From: Microtetraspora niveoalba
GTDB taxonomy: Bacteria > Actinomycetota > Actinomycetes > Streptosporangiales > Streptosporangiaceae
Length of the DNA stretch: 64,000 nt
Assembly (NCBI RefSeq): GCF_001570405.1
Contig: NZ_BBYM01000005.1
Location: forward strand, 186,001-250,000
Reading direction: 5' to 3'
Numbering within the stretch: position 1 is the stretch's first letter; every line of letters starts with the position of its first letter. The notes under the pieces were generated by a model that saw nothing but the letters and a program-made list of their open reading frames with translations, was not told the DNA's origin and did not search any database. The translations under genes and the position numbers were made by a program. This document shows positions 1 to 9,007 of the stretch, piece after piece.

Positions 1-283
1 AGGAAAGTCCGATGCGGGCATGCCGGCCGCCCAGCTCGGAGACGGCGAAGACGCCGTCGGTCTCGCGCAGCCGCAGGATCCGCGGCCGTCGTCCCCCGGT
101 GGAGCGGCCCGCGCCCTCCTCCAGGATGACGCCCTCGTCCAGCAGGCGCCGCACCAGCCCGGAGACCGTCGAGGGGGCGACCCGCAACGCCTCGACGAGG
201 TCGGCGCGGGAGGTGGCCTCGCCGCTGGCCAGCAGGCTGAGGGTCTGCTCACGCAAGCTGGCGGAGATCGACGGGTCCGACAT
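1..283 (-). CDS. ROK-family transcriptional repressor, N-terminal part (cut by window edge)
   Basis: Reading the minus strand from the ATG at 283 gives a protein that begins MSDPSISASLREQ and runs off the left edge after 94 codons. Residues 8-60 form a winged helix-turn-helix of the MarR-like kind (recognition region around VAPSTVSGLVRRLL), followed by a Gly/Arg-rich wing ending in GGRRPRILRL. This is the usual head of ROK (NagC/XylR/CebR-type) regulators, whose missing C-terminal part binds a sugar. A GAGAGG ribosome site lies just upstream. It is divergent from an importer operon and shares about 300 bp of upstream DNA with it, so it probably represses that importer until a sugar or oligosaccharide inducer is present. 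The sugar-binding domain is not visible, so the ROK call rests on the HTH and wing style only. Confidence 0.72.
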   Translation of the reverse strand, partial: MSDPSISASLREQTLSLLASGEATSRADLVEALRVAPSTVSGLVRRLLDEGVILEEGAGRSTGGRRPRILRLRETDGVFAVSELGGRHARIGLS

Positions 284-587
284 ACCTCTCCTTCTCGTGG
301 CCGGTCTTCCGGCGCTGCCCACCGCAGGGCCGCCGCGGTCCCCAATCATGGACCAGGCGTACGGGCATCGAAAGAACTTCGGCAACTTCCATCGTGACCG
401 AAACAAACAAGCGAAACAAGTCCACTTATTTTCGTTGACTGCCCACATTCTACGTAATACATTCTGCGAACCATCGCTCCAAGCGCCCAGCGGCGGGACA
501 TCACTTCCCAGCCCCCCGACGCTCGCGACAGCCGAGCGAGGCATCCCCCGGCGTGCCCGGTCACGTGCACATCATTCGAGGAGACCC
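284..587. promoter_or_regulatory. Divergent control region between ROK regulator and ABC importer
   Basis: This 304-bp stretch holds no gene and is AT-richer than its flanks between about 385 and 475. An imperfect inverted repeat AACAAGT-CC-ACTTATT (415-430, six of seven positions pair) is a candidate operator. It sits directly upstream of TTGACT (435-440), a possible -35 box, with TACATT (458-463) 17 bp further on as a weak -10 box reading toward the importer. Related CGAAACAA words occur at 399-406 and 412-419. The promoter assignment is by eye; the operator role is inferred from the neighbouring repressor. Confidence 0.4.
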
Positions 588-2393
588 ATGAGGAGTAGAT
601 TCCACTGGCGCGCGCTCCGCGGCACCGCGGTCACCGCCGGCGCGATCGCCGTCGGGCTCGGCCTGGCCGCCTGCGGCGGCGCAGGTTCACCGAAGGGCGC
701 TCAGAGTGGGGGCCAGGGCAAGGACGCGGTGACCGTCGCCTTTCGCACTCCCAACTGGATCCTGCCCATCTCGGCGCCCGGCTTCACCCAGGGTGAGAAC
801 GCCATCTTCAGCATGGCGCAGTACCGCCACCTGTACGAGTACCGGCTGGACGGCTCGGCGAAGTACAACATCGACAACGAGCGCTCGATGGCCGAGCCGC
901 CCGAGGTGAGCGACGGCGGCAAGACTCTGACGATCACGCTGAAGGACAACACGTGGTCGGACGGCAAGCCGATCACCACCCGTGACGTGCGCTTCTGGTA
1001 CGACCTCGTCAGCGCGAACAAGGACAAGTGGGCGTCCTACCGGGCCGGCGGCTTCCCCGACAACATCGCCGAGTTCACGGTCAAGGACGAGAAGACCTTC
1101 TCGCTGACGACGACGAAGGTCTACAACACCGCCTGGTTCGTGGGGAACCAGCTCAACCGCATCGTGCCCCTTCCGCAGCACGCCTGGGACAAGGACTCCG
1201 CGACGGCGAGCGTGGGCGAACTCGCCGGTACCGAGGCCGGCGCGCGCAAGGTCTTCGACTTCCTCACCGCGGCGTCCAAGGATCCGAAGACCTACGCGTC
1301 CAACGAGCTGTGGAAGGTGAACAGCGGCGCGTGGAAGCTCGAGAAGTACGTGCCGAACGGCGAGGTCGTCCTCAGCGCGCAGAAGAACTACTCCGGCGTC
1401 GACAAGCCGAAGCTGTCCAAGGTGGTGCTGCGGCCCTTCACGAGTGACGACTCGGAGTTCAACGTGCTGCGCGCCGGCGAGATCGACTACGGGTACGTCC
1501 CCCCGGGCAACCTGTCGCAGCAGAAGTACCTCGAGTCCAAGGGCTACACGATCTCGCCCTGGTACGGGTGGTCCATCACCTATCTGCAGCTGAACTACAA
1601 CAACCCCGAGTCGGGGCCGCTGTTCAAGCAGCCGTACCTGCGCCAGGCGATGCAGATGCTCATCGACCAGCCGACGATCAGCAAGGTCATCTGGTCCGGC
1701 ATGGCGGCGCCGACGTGCGGTCCCGTGCCGCCCAAGCCGGGCGCCGGCGGGGCCGGCGAGGGATGTGTCTACGCGTTCGACCCGGCGAAGGCCGAGCAAC
1801 TGCTGGAGAGCCACGGCTGGAAGGTGGTCCCGGACGGGGAGACCACGTGCCAGAAGCCCGGCACCGGCGCCGACCAGTGCGGGGAGGGCATCGCCGCCGG
1901 CACTCCGCTGCGCCTGACGGTCACCAGCCAGACCGGCTTCACCGCGACGACGAAGATGTTCGCCGAGATCAAGTCGCAGATGGCCAAGGTCGGCATCCGG
2001 CTGACCATCAAGGAGGTGCCCGACTCGGTCGCGGTGACTCCGGCGTGCAAGCCGTCGGAGGCGAGCTGCACGTGGGACATGTCCTTCTTCGGCTCCCAGG
2101 GCAGCTGGTACTACCCGGCCTTCGCCAGCGGCGAGCGGCTCTTCGCCACCGACGCGCCGGTCAACCTCGGCAACTACAGCGACCCCGAGGCCGACAAGCT
2201 CATCGAGGCGACGCAGTTCTCCGGCGACGAGAGCACGCTCAAGGCCTACAACGACTACCTGGCCGAGGACCTTCCGGTGCTGTGGATGCCGAACCCCGTC
2301 TACCAGATCTCGGCGTACAGGTCGGACCTGCAGGGGGTCGTGCAGGACCCGCTGAACAACATGTTCTTCCAGGACTGGTCCTGGAAGAGCTGA
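588..2393 (+). CDS. ABC importer substrate-binding lipoprotein (SBP family 5, DppA/OppA-like)
   Basis: A 601-residue extracellular solute-binding protein. It starts with a twin-Arg-containing signal (MRSRFHWRALRG), a hydrophobic stretch and the lipobox LAAC, with Cys near residue 28, so it should be a membrane-anchored lipoprotein. The body has features of the SBP_bac_5 family: a TITLKDNTWSDGKPIT-type motif near the start of the mature domain, YLQLNYNN in the middle and a C-terminal region ending in an aromatic-rich tail (FQDWSWKS). These proteins bind peptides, nickel chelates or oligosaccharides. ATG 588 was chosen because it follows GAGGAG and begins the signal peptide; the open frame continues upstream without protein-like sequence. 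It heads an operon with two permeases and a double ATPase. The opposing ROK regulator favours a sugar ligand over a peptide, but this is inference. Confidence 0.88.
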   Translation: MRSRFHWRALRGTAVTAGAIAVGLGLAACGGAGSPKGAQSGGQGKDAVTVAFRTPNWILPISAPGFTQGENAIFSMAQYRHLYEYRLDGSAKYNIDNERSMAEPPEVSDGGKTLTITLKDNTWSDGKPITTRDVRFWYDLVSANKDKWASYRAGGFPDNIAEFTVKDEKTFSLTTTKVYNTAWFVGNQLNRIVPLPQHAWDKDSATASVGELAGTEAGARKVFDFLTAASKDPKTYASNELWKVNSGAWKLEKYVPNGEVVLSAQKNYSGVDKPKLSKVVLRPFTSDDSEFNVLRAGEIDYGYVPPGNLSQQKYLESKGYTISPWYGWSITYLQLNYNNPESGPLFKQPYLRQAMQMLIDQPTISKVIWSGMAAPTCGPVPPKPGAGGAGEGCVYAFDPAKAEQLLESHGWKVVPDGETTCQKPGTGADQCGEGIAAGTPLRLTVTSQTGFTATTKMFAEIKSQMAKVGIRLTIKEVPDSVAVTPACKPSEASCTWDMSFFGSQGSWYYPAFASGERLFATDAPVNLGNYSDPEADKLIEATQFSGDESTLKAYNDYLAEDLPVLWMPNPVYQISAYRSDLQGVVQDPLNNMFFQDWSWKS

Positions 2394-2462
2394 GACACCG
2401 ACCGGCGGGCTCCGGCGGCCCCCTGACGACTCCGCCGGAGCCCCTCGAAAAGGAGGGGCCAC

Positions 2463-3422
2463 GTGGCCCGGTACCTCATCGTCCGCCTGGGCCAAGCCCT
2501 GGTCATCGTGGTGCTCGTCACGATCATCACGTTCGTCATCCTGCACCTGCTGCCGGGGGGCGCGGCCCGGGCCACCCTGGGCAAGGAGGCGACGCTTGAG
2601 CAACTGGCGGCCTTCGACCACGAGATGGGCTACGACCGCCCCTGGATCCAGCAGTACGTGATGTATGTGCGGCGCCTGCTGCACGGCGACCTCGGCTACT
2701 CGTTCCAGCTCAACCAGTCCGTCACCGAAGCCATCGGCCAGCGGCTGCCCAAGACCATGGCGCTGTCGCTGCTGTCGACGCTGCTGGCCGTCGTCGCGGC
2801 CGTCCCGCTCGGGGTCGTCCAGGCGACGCGTCGCAACCGGTGGCCCGACTACACCATCACCTCCCTGTCGCTGCTGGCCTACGCCACGCCGATCTTCTTC
2901 CTTGGCCTGATGATGATCATCCTTTTCTCGCAGGTCTGGCCGATCCTGCCGCCGGAGGCGCCGCAGGGGTTCACCCTCGGGGAGGTGCTCGCCGACCCGG
3001 CCGGCCTCGTCCTGCCCACCGTCACGCTCGCCGTCGTGACCGTCGCCGTCTACTCGCGGTACGTACGCTCGTCCATGGTCGACAACCTCAACGAGAACTA
3101 CGTGCGAACCGCGCGCAGCAAGGGTCTGTCGGAGCGACGCGTCGTCGTCCTGCACACCCTGCGCAACGGCTTGTTCCCCGTCATCACGCTGCTCGGGATG
3201 TACCTGCCCGCGCTGTTCAGCGGCGCCCTGGTCGTGGAGTCGTTGTTCAACTTCCCCGGCATGGGCCAGTTGTTCTGGCAGGCCGCACTGAAGCGCGACT
3301 TCCCGATCCTGCTCGGGGTCACCCTGATCATCTCGGTCGCGACCGTGCTCGGCGCGCTCCTGGCCGACATCCTCTACGCCGCCGTCGACCCCAGGGTCCG
3401 CCTCCGAGGGAGCGCGTCGTGA
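2463..3422 (+). CDS. ABC importer permease, DppB-like
   Basis: A 319-residue inner-membrane permease starting at GTG 2463 behind AGGAGGGG. It has the classic DppB/OppB order: first transmembrane helix at residues 10-30, a large periplasmic loop containing GYDRPWIQQY and GDLGYS, then five further helices. The cytoplasmic coupling loop (EAA motif) is visible around YVRTARSKGLSERRVV, near residues 215-235, where it contacts the ATPase. The gene lies 69 nt after the binding-protein gene, and its stop overlaps the next start (GTGA at 3419-3422), so translation of the two permeases is coupled. It should form half of the membrane channel with the following gene. The substrate cannot be deduced from the permease. 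Confidence 0.9.
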   Translation: MARYLIVRLGQALVIVVLVTIITFVILHLLPGGAARATLGKEATLEQLAAFDHEMGYDRPWIQQYVMYVRRLLHGDLGYSFQLNQSVTEAIGQRLPKTMALSLLSTLLAVVAAVPLGVVQATRRNRWPDYTITSLSLLAYATPIFFLGLMMIILFSQVWPILPPEAPQGFTLGEVLADPAGLVLPTVTLAVVTVAVYSRYVRSSMVDNLNENYVRTARSKGLSERRVVVLHTLRNGLFPVITLLGMYLPALFSGALVVESLFNFPGMGQLFWQAALKRDFPILLGVTLIISVATVLGALLADILYAAVDPRVRLRGSAS

Positions 3423-4345
3423 CCACACCGGCCGAGACGACCGGCATGTCCGAAGGAACGTCGCCGGGGCCGGGCGACGCGGACGACACCCCCGTCCGGG
3501 GCCTGTGGCGCCAAGGTGTGGAGGTCTTCTGCGAGAACCGGCTGGCCCTGGTGGGCCTGGCCATGTTCGTGCTCCTCGCCGCGGTCTGCTTCCTCGGGCC
3601 GCTCTTCTACCACACCGACCAGGTGCACACCGATCTCGCCGCCGTGCACCTTCCCCCCGGCACGGACGGACACCCGCTGGGGACGGACGGGGTCGGCTAC
3701 GACCAGTTGGGCCGTCTCATGCTCGGCGGGCAGACGTCCATCATCGTCGGGCTCGCGGCGGGCATCCTCGCCACCGTCGTGGGAACGGTGTGGGGCGCTG
3801 TCGCCGGTTTCGCCGGCGGATGGGTGGACGCGGCGATGATGCGGCTCGTCGACGCGATGATGTCGATCCCGTCGCTGTTCCTTTTCATGCTCCTGGCCGC
3901 CATCGTCACGCCGAGCGTGTCGATGCTCATCCTCATCATCGGAGCCTTCGCCTGGCTCGGGCCGGCCCGGCTGGTCCGGGGCGAGGCGCTGTCGCTGCGC
4001 TCCCGCGAGTACATCCAGGCCATGCGTTCGATGGGCGGGACCGGTGGACGCGCGGTGCGACGGCACATCATCCCCAACGCCATCGGGACGGTGATCGTCA
4101 ACGCGACCTTCCAGGTCGCCGACGCGATCCTCTACGTCGCGTACCTGTCGTTCCTCGGCCTCGGCGTCCCCCCGCCGGCGGCCAACTGGGGCGGGATGCT
4201 CTCCGACGGTCTCGCCGACACGTTCAGCGGCCACTGGTGGCTGCTCTATCCCCCCGGAATCGCCATCATCCTCATCGTCCTCGCCTTCAATTTCATCGGC
4301 GACGGGCTGAGGGACGCCTTCGAGGTCCGCCTCCGGCGACGCTAG
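3419..4345 (+). CDS. ABC importer permease, DppC-like
   Basis: A 308-residue permease beginning at the GTG that overlaps the upstream stop codon. A polar N-terminal segment of about 30 residues precedes the OppC-type start (GLWRQGVEVFCENRLALVGL) and the first membrane helix. A periplasmic loop carries HPLGTDGVGYDQLGRLMLGG, the conserved DppC-family signature. Five more helices follow, with an EAA coupling loop around YIQAMRSMGGTGGRAV and RHIIPNAIG. It ends FIGDGLRDAFEVRLRRR, typical of the family (consensus GDxLRDxLDPR). With the previous gene it forms the heterodimeric channel. The next gene, encoding the ATPase, follows 14 nt later. Confidence 0.9.
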   Translation: MTTPAETTGMSEGTSPGPGDADDTPVRGLWRQGVEVFCENRLALVGLAMFVLLAAVCFLGPLFYHTDQVHTDLAAVHLPPGTDGHPLGTDGVGYDQLGRLMLGGQTSIIVGLAAGILATVVGTVWGAVAGFAGGWVDAAMMRLVDAMMSIPSLFLFMLLAAIVTPSVSMLILIIGAFAWLGPARLVRGEALSLRSREYIQAMRSMGGTGGRAVRRHIIPNAIGTVIVNATFQVADAILYVAYLSFLGLGVPPPAANWGGMLSDGLADTFSGHWWLLYPPGIAIILIVLAFNFIGDGLRDAFEVRLRRR

Positions 4346-4359
4346 CAGGAGCAGGATTA

Positions 4360-6477
4360 ATGAGCGCACCGATCGATACGGCCCCGCACGACGACGACGT
4401 GTCCGGCGACGGCGGAGAGGGCCGGCCGCTGCTGCGGCTGCGTCACCTCAGCACCGACATCGCGCTGCGTCGCGGCACCGTCCACGCCCTCGACGACGTC
4501 AACCTGGAGGTCCGGCCGGGAGAGACCCTCGGCATCGTGGGCGAGTCCGGCAGCGGCAAGACGATGACCGCGCTGTCGGTCATGGGCCTGCTGCCCTCCG
4601 GCGGCAGCGTGGTCGGCGGGCAGATCCTCTTCGAGGGCCGCGACCTGCGGTCACTGCCGCCGGACGAGGTGCGCCGGATCCGCGGCGTCCGCATGGGCAT
4701 GGTGTTCCAGGACCCGCTCACCTCGCTCAATCCGACGATGCGGATCGGGACCCAGGTCGCCGAGCCGCTGCGCGTACACGAGGGCGTCGGTAAGGCGGAG
4801 GCCCGTGAACGGGCCATCGAGATGCTGCGCCGGGTCGGGATGCCGCGCGCGGACAAGATCGTCGACGACTATCCGCACCGGCTTTCCGGTGGGATGCGCC
4901 AGCGGGCGGTCATCGCCATGGCGCTCATCTGCTCCCCGCGCCTGCTCATCGCCGACGAGCCGACGACCGCGCTCGACGTGACCACGCAGCGCCAGATCCT
5001 CGAGCTCATCGACGACCTGCGTGAAGAGTTCGGGATGGCCGTCATCCTCGTCACCCACGATCTCGGAGTGATCGCCGGTCGCGCCGAGCGTGTCGCGGTC
5101 ATGTACGCCGGCCGCGTGGTGGAGACCGCCCCGACCGCGCGGCTCTTCCGCTCCCCCCGGCACCGCTACACCGAGGCGCTCATGGAGTCGCTTCCCGAGT
5201 CGGCGACCCGCGAGAGTGGCGCGCGCGAGCGCCTCTACAGCATTCCCGGCCTGCCGCCGGACCTGTCCCGGCCCCTGAACGGGTGCCGGTTCGCCCCCCG
5301 CTGCCGGTTCGCCGCACCGGAGTGCCGTACCACCGAGGTGACCCTGTCGGCCGGCGAGCACGGGTACGCGTGCCTGCACCCGGTCACCGCGACGACCGCC
5401 GCCGCGTCCGTCCGGACCGTCGCGGCGCGCCCGTCCGCACCCGAGGCGGCCTCGGAGACGGGCTCGGAGACGGACTCGGAGGCGATCCTGTCGGTCCGTG
5501 ATCTGGTCAAGGACTACGGGGCGACGACCGGCGGGCTGCTCCGGCGGACGTCCGGGCGGGTGAGCGCCGTCGCGGGGGTCTCGTTCGAGGTCCGCCCGGG
5601 CGAGACCTTCGGGCTCGTGGGCGAGTCCGGCTGCGGCAAGTCCACCGTGGGTCGCCTGGCGGTCGGCCTGGAGAGCCCGACCGGCGGGCGGATCGTCCTC
5701 GACGGGACCGACATCGCCACCCTGGACCGGCGCGAACGCCGGCGGATGCGCCGGCAGGTCCAGCTGATGTTCCAGGACAGCTACGCGGCCATGAACCCGC
5801 GGATGCGGGTCGACGCCATCCTCGCCGAACCGCTGGAGATCCAGCAGGTGGGTGACGCGTCCGCGCGCCGGGCCCGCGTCACGGCGCTGCTCGACCAGGT
5901 GGGCCTGTCGCGACGGGTTCTGGAGCGCTATCCCCACGAGTTCTCCGGCGGCCAGTTGCAACGGCTCGGGCTGGCCCGGGCGCTGGCCCTGCGGCCCCGG
6001 CTGATCGTCGGCGACGAGCCGGTGAGCGCGCTCGACGTGTCGATCCAGGCGCAGGTGCTCAACCTCATGCGCGACCTGCAGCGGGAACTCGGCCTGGCGT
6101 ACGTCTTCATCAGCCACGACCTGTCCGTCGTGGACTACATGTCGGACCGGATCGGCGTCATGTACCTCGGCAAGCTCGTCGAGGTCGGCCCGGCCCACGA
6201 CGTGGTCAGGGCCGCCCGGCACCCCTACACCCAGGCGCTCATCGACGCCGTGCCCTCCGCCGACCCCGGACTCGCGGCGTCGCGCGAGAGCGTCACCATC
6301 CGCGGCGAACTGCCCAGCGCGCTGAACCCGCCCACCGGGTGCCGGTTCCGGACGCGGTGTCCCATCGCCGAGGGGATCTGCGAGACGGAGCCGCCGCTGG
6401 CGGGCGACCTGCACCAGGTCGCCTGTCACTTCCCGCTGCGTCCGGAGTCGAGGACGGCGGCCGCTCCGACAGGGTGA
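4360..6477 (+). CDS. Double ABC ATPase (DppD-DppF fusion) of the importer
   Basis: A 705-residue cytoplasmic protein with two complete nucleotide-binding domains. Domain 1 (about residues 25-285) shows Walker A GESGSGKT, signature LSGGMRQR and Walker [14 protein letters not shown]. It is followed by the Cys-rich oligopeptide-transporter tail ([15 protein letters not shown]). Domain 2 (about 375-700) shows [16 protein letters not shown] and [13 protein letters not shown], again ending in a Cys-rich tail ([15 protein letters not shown]). The Cys-rich tails are characteristic of DppD/OppD/F ATPases and may hold an iron-sulfur cluster in some members. The linker (residues 345-370) is acidic, with a repeated [10 protein letters not shown] pattern. 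In many bacteria the two ATPases are separate genes; the fusion gives fixed one-to-one stoichiometry. ATG 4360 has AGGAGCAGGA upstream. Confidence 0.93.
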   Translation: MSAPIDTAPHDDDVSGDGGEGRPLLRLRHLSTDIALRRGTVHALDDVNLEVRPGETLGIVGESGSGKTMTALSVMGLLPSGGSVVGGQILFEGRDLRSLPPDEVRRIRGVRMGMVFQDPLTSLNPTMRIGTQVAEPLRVHEGVGKAEARERAIEMLRRVGMPRADKIVDDYPHRLSGGMRQRAVIAMALICSPRLLIADEPTTALDVTTQRQILELIDDLREEFGMAVILVTHDLGVIAGRAERVAVMYAGRVVETAPTARLFRSPRHRYTEALMESLPESATRESGARERLYSIPGLPPDLSRPLNGCRFAPRCRFAAPECRTTEVTLSAGEHGYACLHPVTATTAAASVRTVAARPSAPEAASETGSETDSEAILSVRDLVKDYGATTGGLLRRTSGRVSAVAGVSFEVRPGETFGLVGESGCGKSTVGRLAVGLESPTGGRIVLDGTDIATLDRRERRRMRRQVQLMFQDSYAAMNPRMRVDAILAEPLEIQQVGDASARRARVTALLDQVGLSRRVLERYPHEFSGGQLQRLGLARALALRPRLIVGDEPVSALDVSIQAQVLNLMRDLQRELGLAYVFISHDLSVVDYMSDRIGVMYLGKLVEVGPAHDVVRAARHPYTQALIDAVPSADPGLAASRESVTIRGELPSALNPPTGCRFRTRCPIAEGICETEPPLAGDLHQVACHFPLRPESRTAAAPTG

Positions 6478-6547
6478 TCGGCTGAGCCCGTCTCCCAGGT
6501 CGCCCCGGCGCAGATCGCCTGTGCCCGGAATTTCGCGACAGGGGATG

Positions 6548-7153
6548 TCAGAGCCAGCCCGCCTCGGCGGCGATACGGACCGCGTCCAGCCGGGTGCGGG
6601 CGTTCAGCTTGGTCACGGCGGAGGCGAGGTAGTTGCGTACGGTGCCGTAGCTGAGGTGCAGGTCCCTGGCGATCTCCCGGGGCGCGGCGCCGGCGCCGGT
6701 CAGGCGCAGGACGTCGGCCTCACGATCGGTCAACGGGTTCACGGGAAGGGCGAGCGCGGCGTAGGCGAGCTTCTGGTCGATGACCCGGCCGCCGGCCGCG
6801 ATGTCGCGGATGGCGTTCACCAGGTCCTCCGGCCGGGAGTCCTTGAGCATGAAGCCGGACACGTGCGCCTCGACCCCGCGCCGCAGGTTGCCCGGCCTGC
6901 CCAGCGCGGTGAGGATCAGCACGCGGCATTCCGGCAGCCGTACGCGCAGGTCCGCGGCGGCGGCCAGACCGTCGAGCACGGGCAGGTCGATGTCGATGAC
7001 GGCGACGTCCGGCCGGTGGACCAGCGCCGCGGGCACGATCGCGTCGCCCGCCTCCACCTCGGCCACGACGTCGATGCCCTCCTCGTATCCGAGCAGGGCG
7101 ACCAGCGCCTCACGGAGTATCCGGACATCCTCCGCTATGAGCACACGAATCAC
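6548..7153 (-). CDS. LuxR/NarL-family response regulator, DesR-like
   Basis: A 201-residue two-component response regulator starting at GTG 7153. The receiver domain (1-120) has the acidic pair in IAED, the phosphoacceptor Asp54 in VIDIDLP, a Thr at LILTA and the Lys of FMLKD. The output domain (135-198) is a LuxR-type helix-turn-helix (LTDREADVLRLTGAG, YGTVRNYLASAVTKL), which binds DNA as a dimer after phosphorylation. It is divergent from the sensor kinase gene, with only 31 bp between start codons, so the two promoters must overlap or sit inside the coding regions. DesR-type regulators often control membrane lipid or exporter genes; the target here is unknown. Confidence 0.92.
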   Translation of the reverse strand: MIRVLIAEDVRILREALVALLGYEEGIDVVAEVEAGDAIVPAALVHRPDVAVIDIDLPVLDGLAAAADLRVRLPECRVLILTALGRPGNLRRGVEAHVSGFMLKDSRPEDLVNAIRDIAAGGRVIDQKLAYAALALPVNPLTDREADVLRLTGAGAAPREIARDLHLSYGTVRNYLASAVTKLNARTRLDAVRIAAEAGWL

Positions 7154-7184
7154 TTGCGCATATTAAGCGTGATAAACAACGCGG

Positions 7185-8996
7185 GTGACGGAAGAAGGGG
7201 ACGGATGGCCACGGCTCAGCCCGTCCATCGGCTGGGCCTTGGTGCTCGGCCACATCGCCCTGCTCGTCCCGGCTCGATTCTCGATCATCGTCATCATGGC
7301 GAAGGCCCGAGGACAGTCCTCTCCCGCCACCCTCGCGATCTGCCTGGGCCTCGTCCTCGCCGTCGTCGGCCTCTTCACGCTCGTCGCACGGGATCGGCGC
7401 CGCGCCGTTCCCGTGCTCGGGGTAGCGACCTTCGGCCCCTACCTGCCCTTTCCCATGTTGTGGGGGCCCATCGCGGGGCCGCTGGCCGCCGCGATGCCGC
7501 TGAGCGTCGCGGGTCCGGCGGGGTGGCTGCTGTTCGGGGCGGTGCTGCTGGCCGACACCTCGGTGGCGGCCGTGCTGCACGGCCCCGACCTCGCCACGAT
7601 CCTCGGCTTCACGATCATCGACATGAACATGGGGCTCACGCTGTTCGCCCTGGTACGGCTGGCCGTGTTGCTCAGCGAGACCCAGGCGGCCAACCGGCGG
7701 CTCGCCGAGCTGGAGGCGGCGAACGAGCGCCTGCGCGCCACCGGTGACCTGCACAGGGCCATCGGCGTCCGGCTCGCCCACATCCTGGGCGCGTCCCGCC
7801 GGACTCCTCCCACTCCCGACACGCTCGCCCGCATCGCGGACATCTCACGCGAGGCCGCCGCGGAGGCCAGAACGGTCGCCGCCACCCCCGGCGAATCGCC
7901 GTCCACGGCCCGGATCGACCCGCCGGACGAATCGTCGCGGCTCTCGCGATGGGCCCTCACCGCGATGACCGTCAACGTGTCCGTCGTCGTGCTCAACAAC
8001 GTCGCCCAGGAAGGCACCGCGGATCCGCGCCACTGGGCCGTCGCCGCCGTGGTCGCGCTCCTGGCCGTCGCGTTCCAGCTCTACCACGGTGTCCCCCGGG
8101 CTTCGGCTCCCTCCGCCTGGCGGCTGACGCTCCCGCTGCACATCCTCATCGTCGGCGCCGCCGCCCTCTACGTGGGGAACGGCAGCATGTCGGCGCTGGT
8201 CGGCATGGCCGTGGCCAACACCCTGCTGTGGCTGCCCGCGCGCTGGTCGGTGCCGATCGTCGCGGTCGCCGCCGTCGCCATCGGCTTTCTGCTGCGGCTC
8301 TATCCGGAGGTGGGCGGATATGAGCTCTACCAGGTCGCGTCGATGATCACGATGGCCATCGGGGTGTTCGGGTTCAACCGGTTCCCGGAGGCGGCCGCGC
8401 GCCTGCGCGGATTGCGCGCGCAGGTCGCCAGGAGCGCCGTGGTCGCCGAGCGGCTCCGGATGGCGAGGGACGTGCACGACCTGCTCGGCATCACCCTGTC
8501 GGCGATCACTCTCAAGGCCGAGCTGGCCCTCCGTGTGATCGGCCATGACCCCGGCAAGGCGGCGCTCCTGCTGGAGGAGGTGGGGCCGCTGGCGGTGCGC
8601 GGCCTCGCGGACGTACGCTCCGTCACCACCGGCGGCGCGGTGCTGAGCCTGCCCGAGGAGATCGAGTCCGCCCGCTCGCTGCTCGACTCCGCCGGCGTCG
8701 AGATCCGGGTGGACGCCGCCGGCCTGGCGAACTCTCCGGTGCTGGCCGCGGTCGTGCGCGAAGCCGTCACCAACGTCGTCCGGCACTCGGCCGCCCGGCA
8801 GTGCACGATCGCGGTGGAGACCGACCCGAAGGCGGTACGGCTGCGCGTCACCAATGACGGTGTGGCGCGGGCCGCGCGGGGACCCGGCCGCGGGCTGGCG
8901 AGCCTGGCGGCCAGGGTCGAGTCCGCGGGCGGCACGTTCACGGCCGGCGACCAGGGCGACGGCACGTTCGCCCTGGTCGCGTCGCTGCCCCGCTGA
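7185..8996 (+). CDS. Membrane sensor histidine kinase (HisKA_3 type) with a duplicated membrane/helix module
   Basis: A 603-residue kinase and the probable partner of the divergent response regulator. Residues 15-165 form a first membrane domain, followed by a helical segment containing DLHRAIGVRL (His190). Residues 250-395 form a second membrane domain, followed by the true dimerisation and phosphotransfer helix with RMARDVHDLLGITL (His431). The ATPase domain has the N-box REAVTNVVRHSAA (about residue 525) and a glycine-rich GPGRGLASLAARVESAGG. The first helical segment looks like a degenerate copy of the second, so the protein appears to arise from an internal duplication with loss of the first ATPase domain. 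GTG 7185 is the only plausible start, and its ribosome site is weak. The signal sensed is unknown. Confidence 0.88.
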   Translation: MTEEGDGWPRLSPSIGWALVLGHIALLVPARFSIIVIMAKARGQSSPATLAICLGLVLAVVGLFTLVARDRRRAVPVLGVATFGPYLPFPMLWGPIAGPLAAAMPLSVAGPAGWLLFGAVLLADTSVAAVLHGPDLATILGFTIIDMNMGLTLFALVRLAVLLSETQAANRRLAELEAANERLRATGDLHRAIGVRLAHILGASRRTPPTPDTLARIADISREAAAEARTVAATPGESPSTARIDPPDESSRLSRWALTAMTVNVSVVVLNNVAQEGTADPRHWAVAAVVALLAVAFQLYHGVPRASAPSAWRLTLPLHILIVGAAALYVGNGSMSALVGMAVANTLLWLPARWSVPIVAVAAVAIGFLLRLYPEVGGYELYQVASMITMAIGVFGFNRFPEAAARLRGLRAQVARSAVVAERLRMARDVHDLLGITLSAITLKAELALRVIGHDPGKAALLLEEVGPLAVRGLADVRSVTTGGAVLSLPEEIESARSLLDSAGVEIRVDAAGLANSPVLAAVVREAVTNVVRHSAARQCTIAVETDPKAVRLRVTNDGVARAARGPGRGLASLAARVESAGGTFTAGDQGDGTFALVASLPR

Positions 8997-9007
8997 CCGG
9001 GCCGCCG

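Noticed and set aside
687-3428. Very long minus-strand open frame (913 codons)
   Set aside because: It is opposite the ABC importer genes. Its translation is rich in Arg, Gly, Asp and Gln without any domain, as expected for a high-GC shadow frame.
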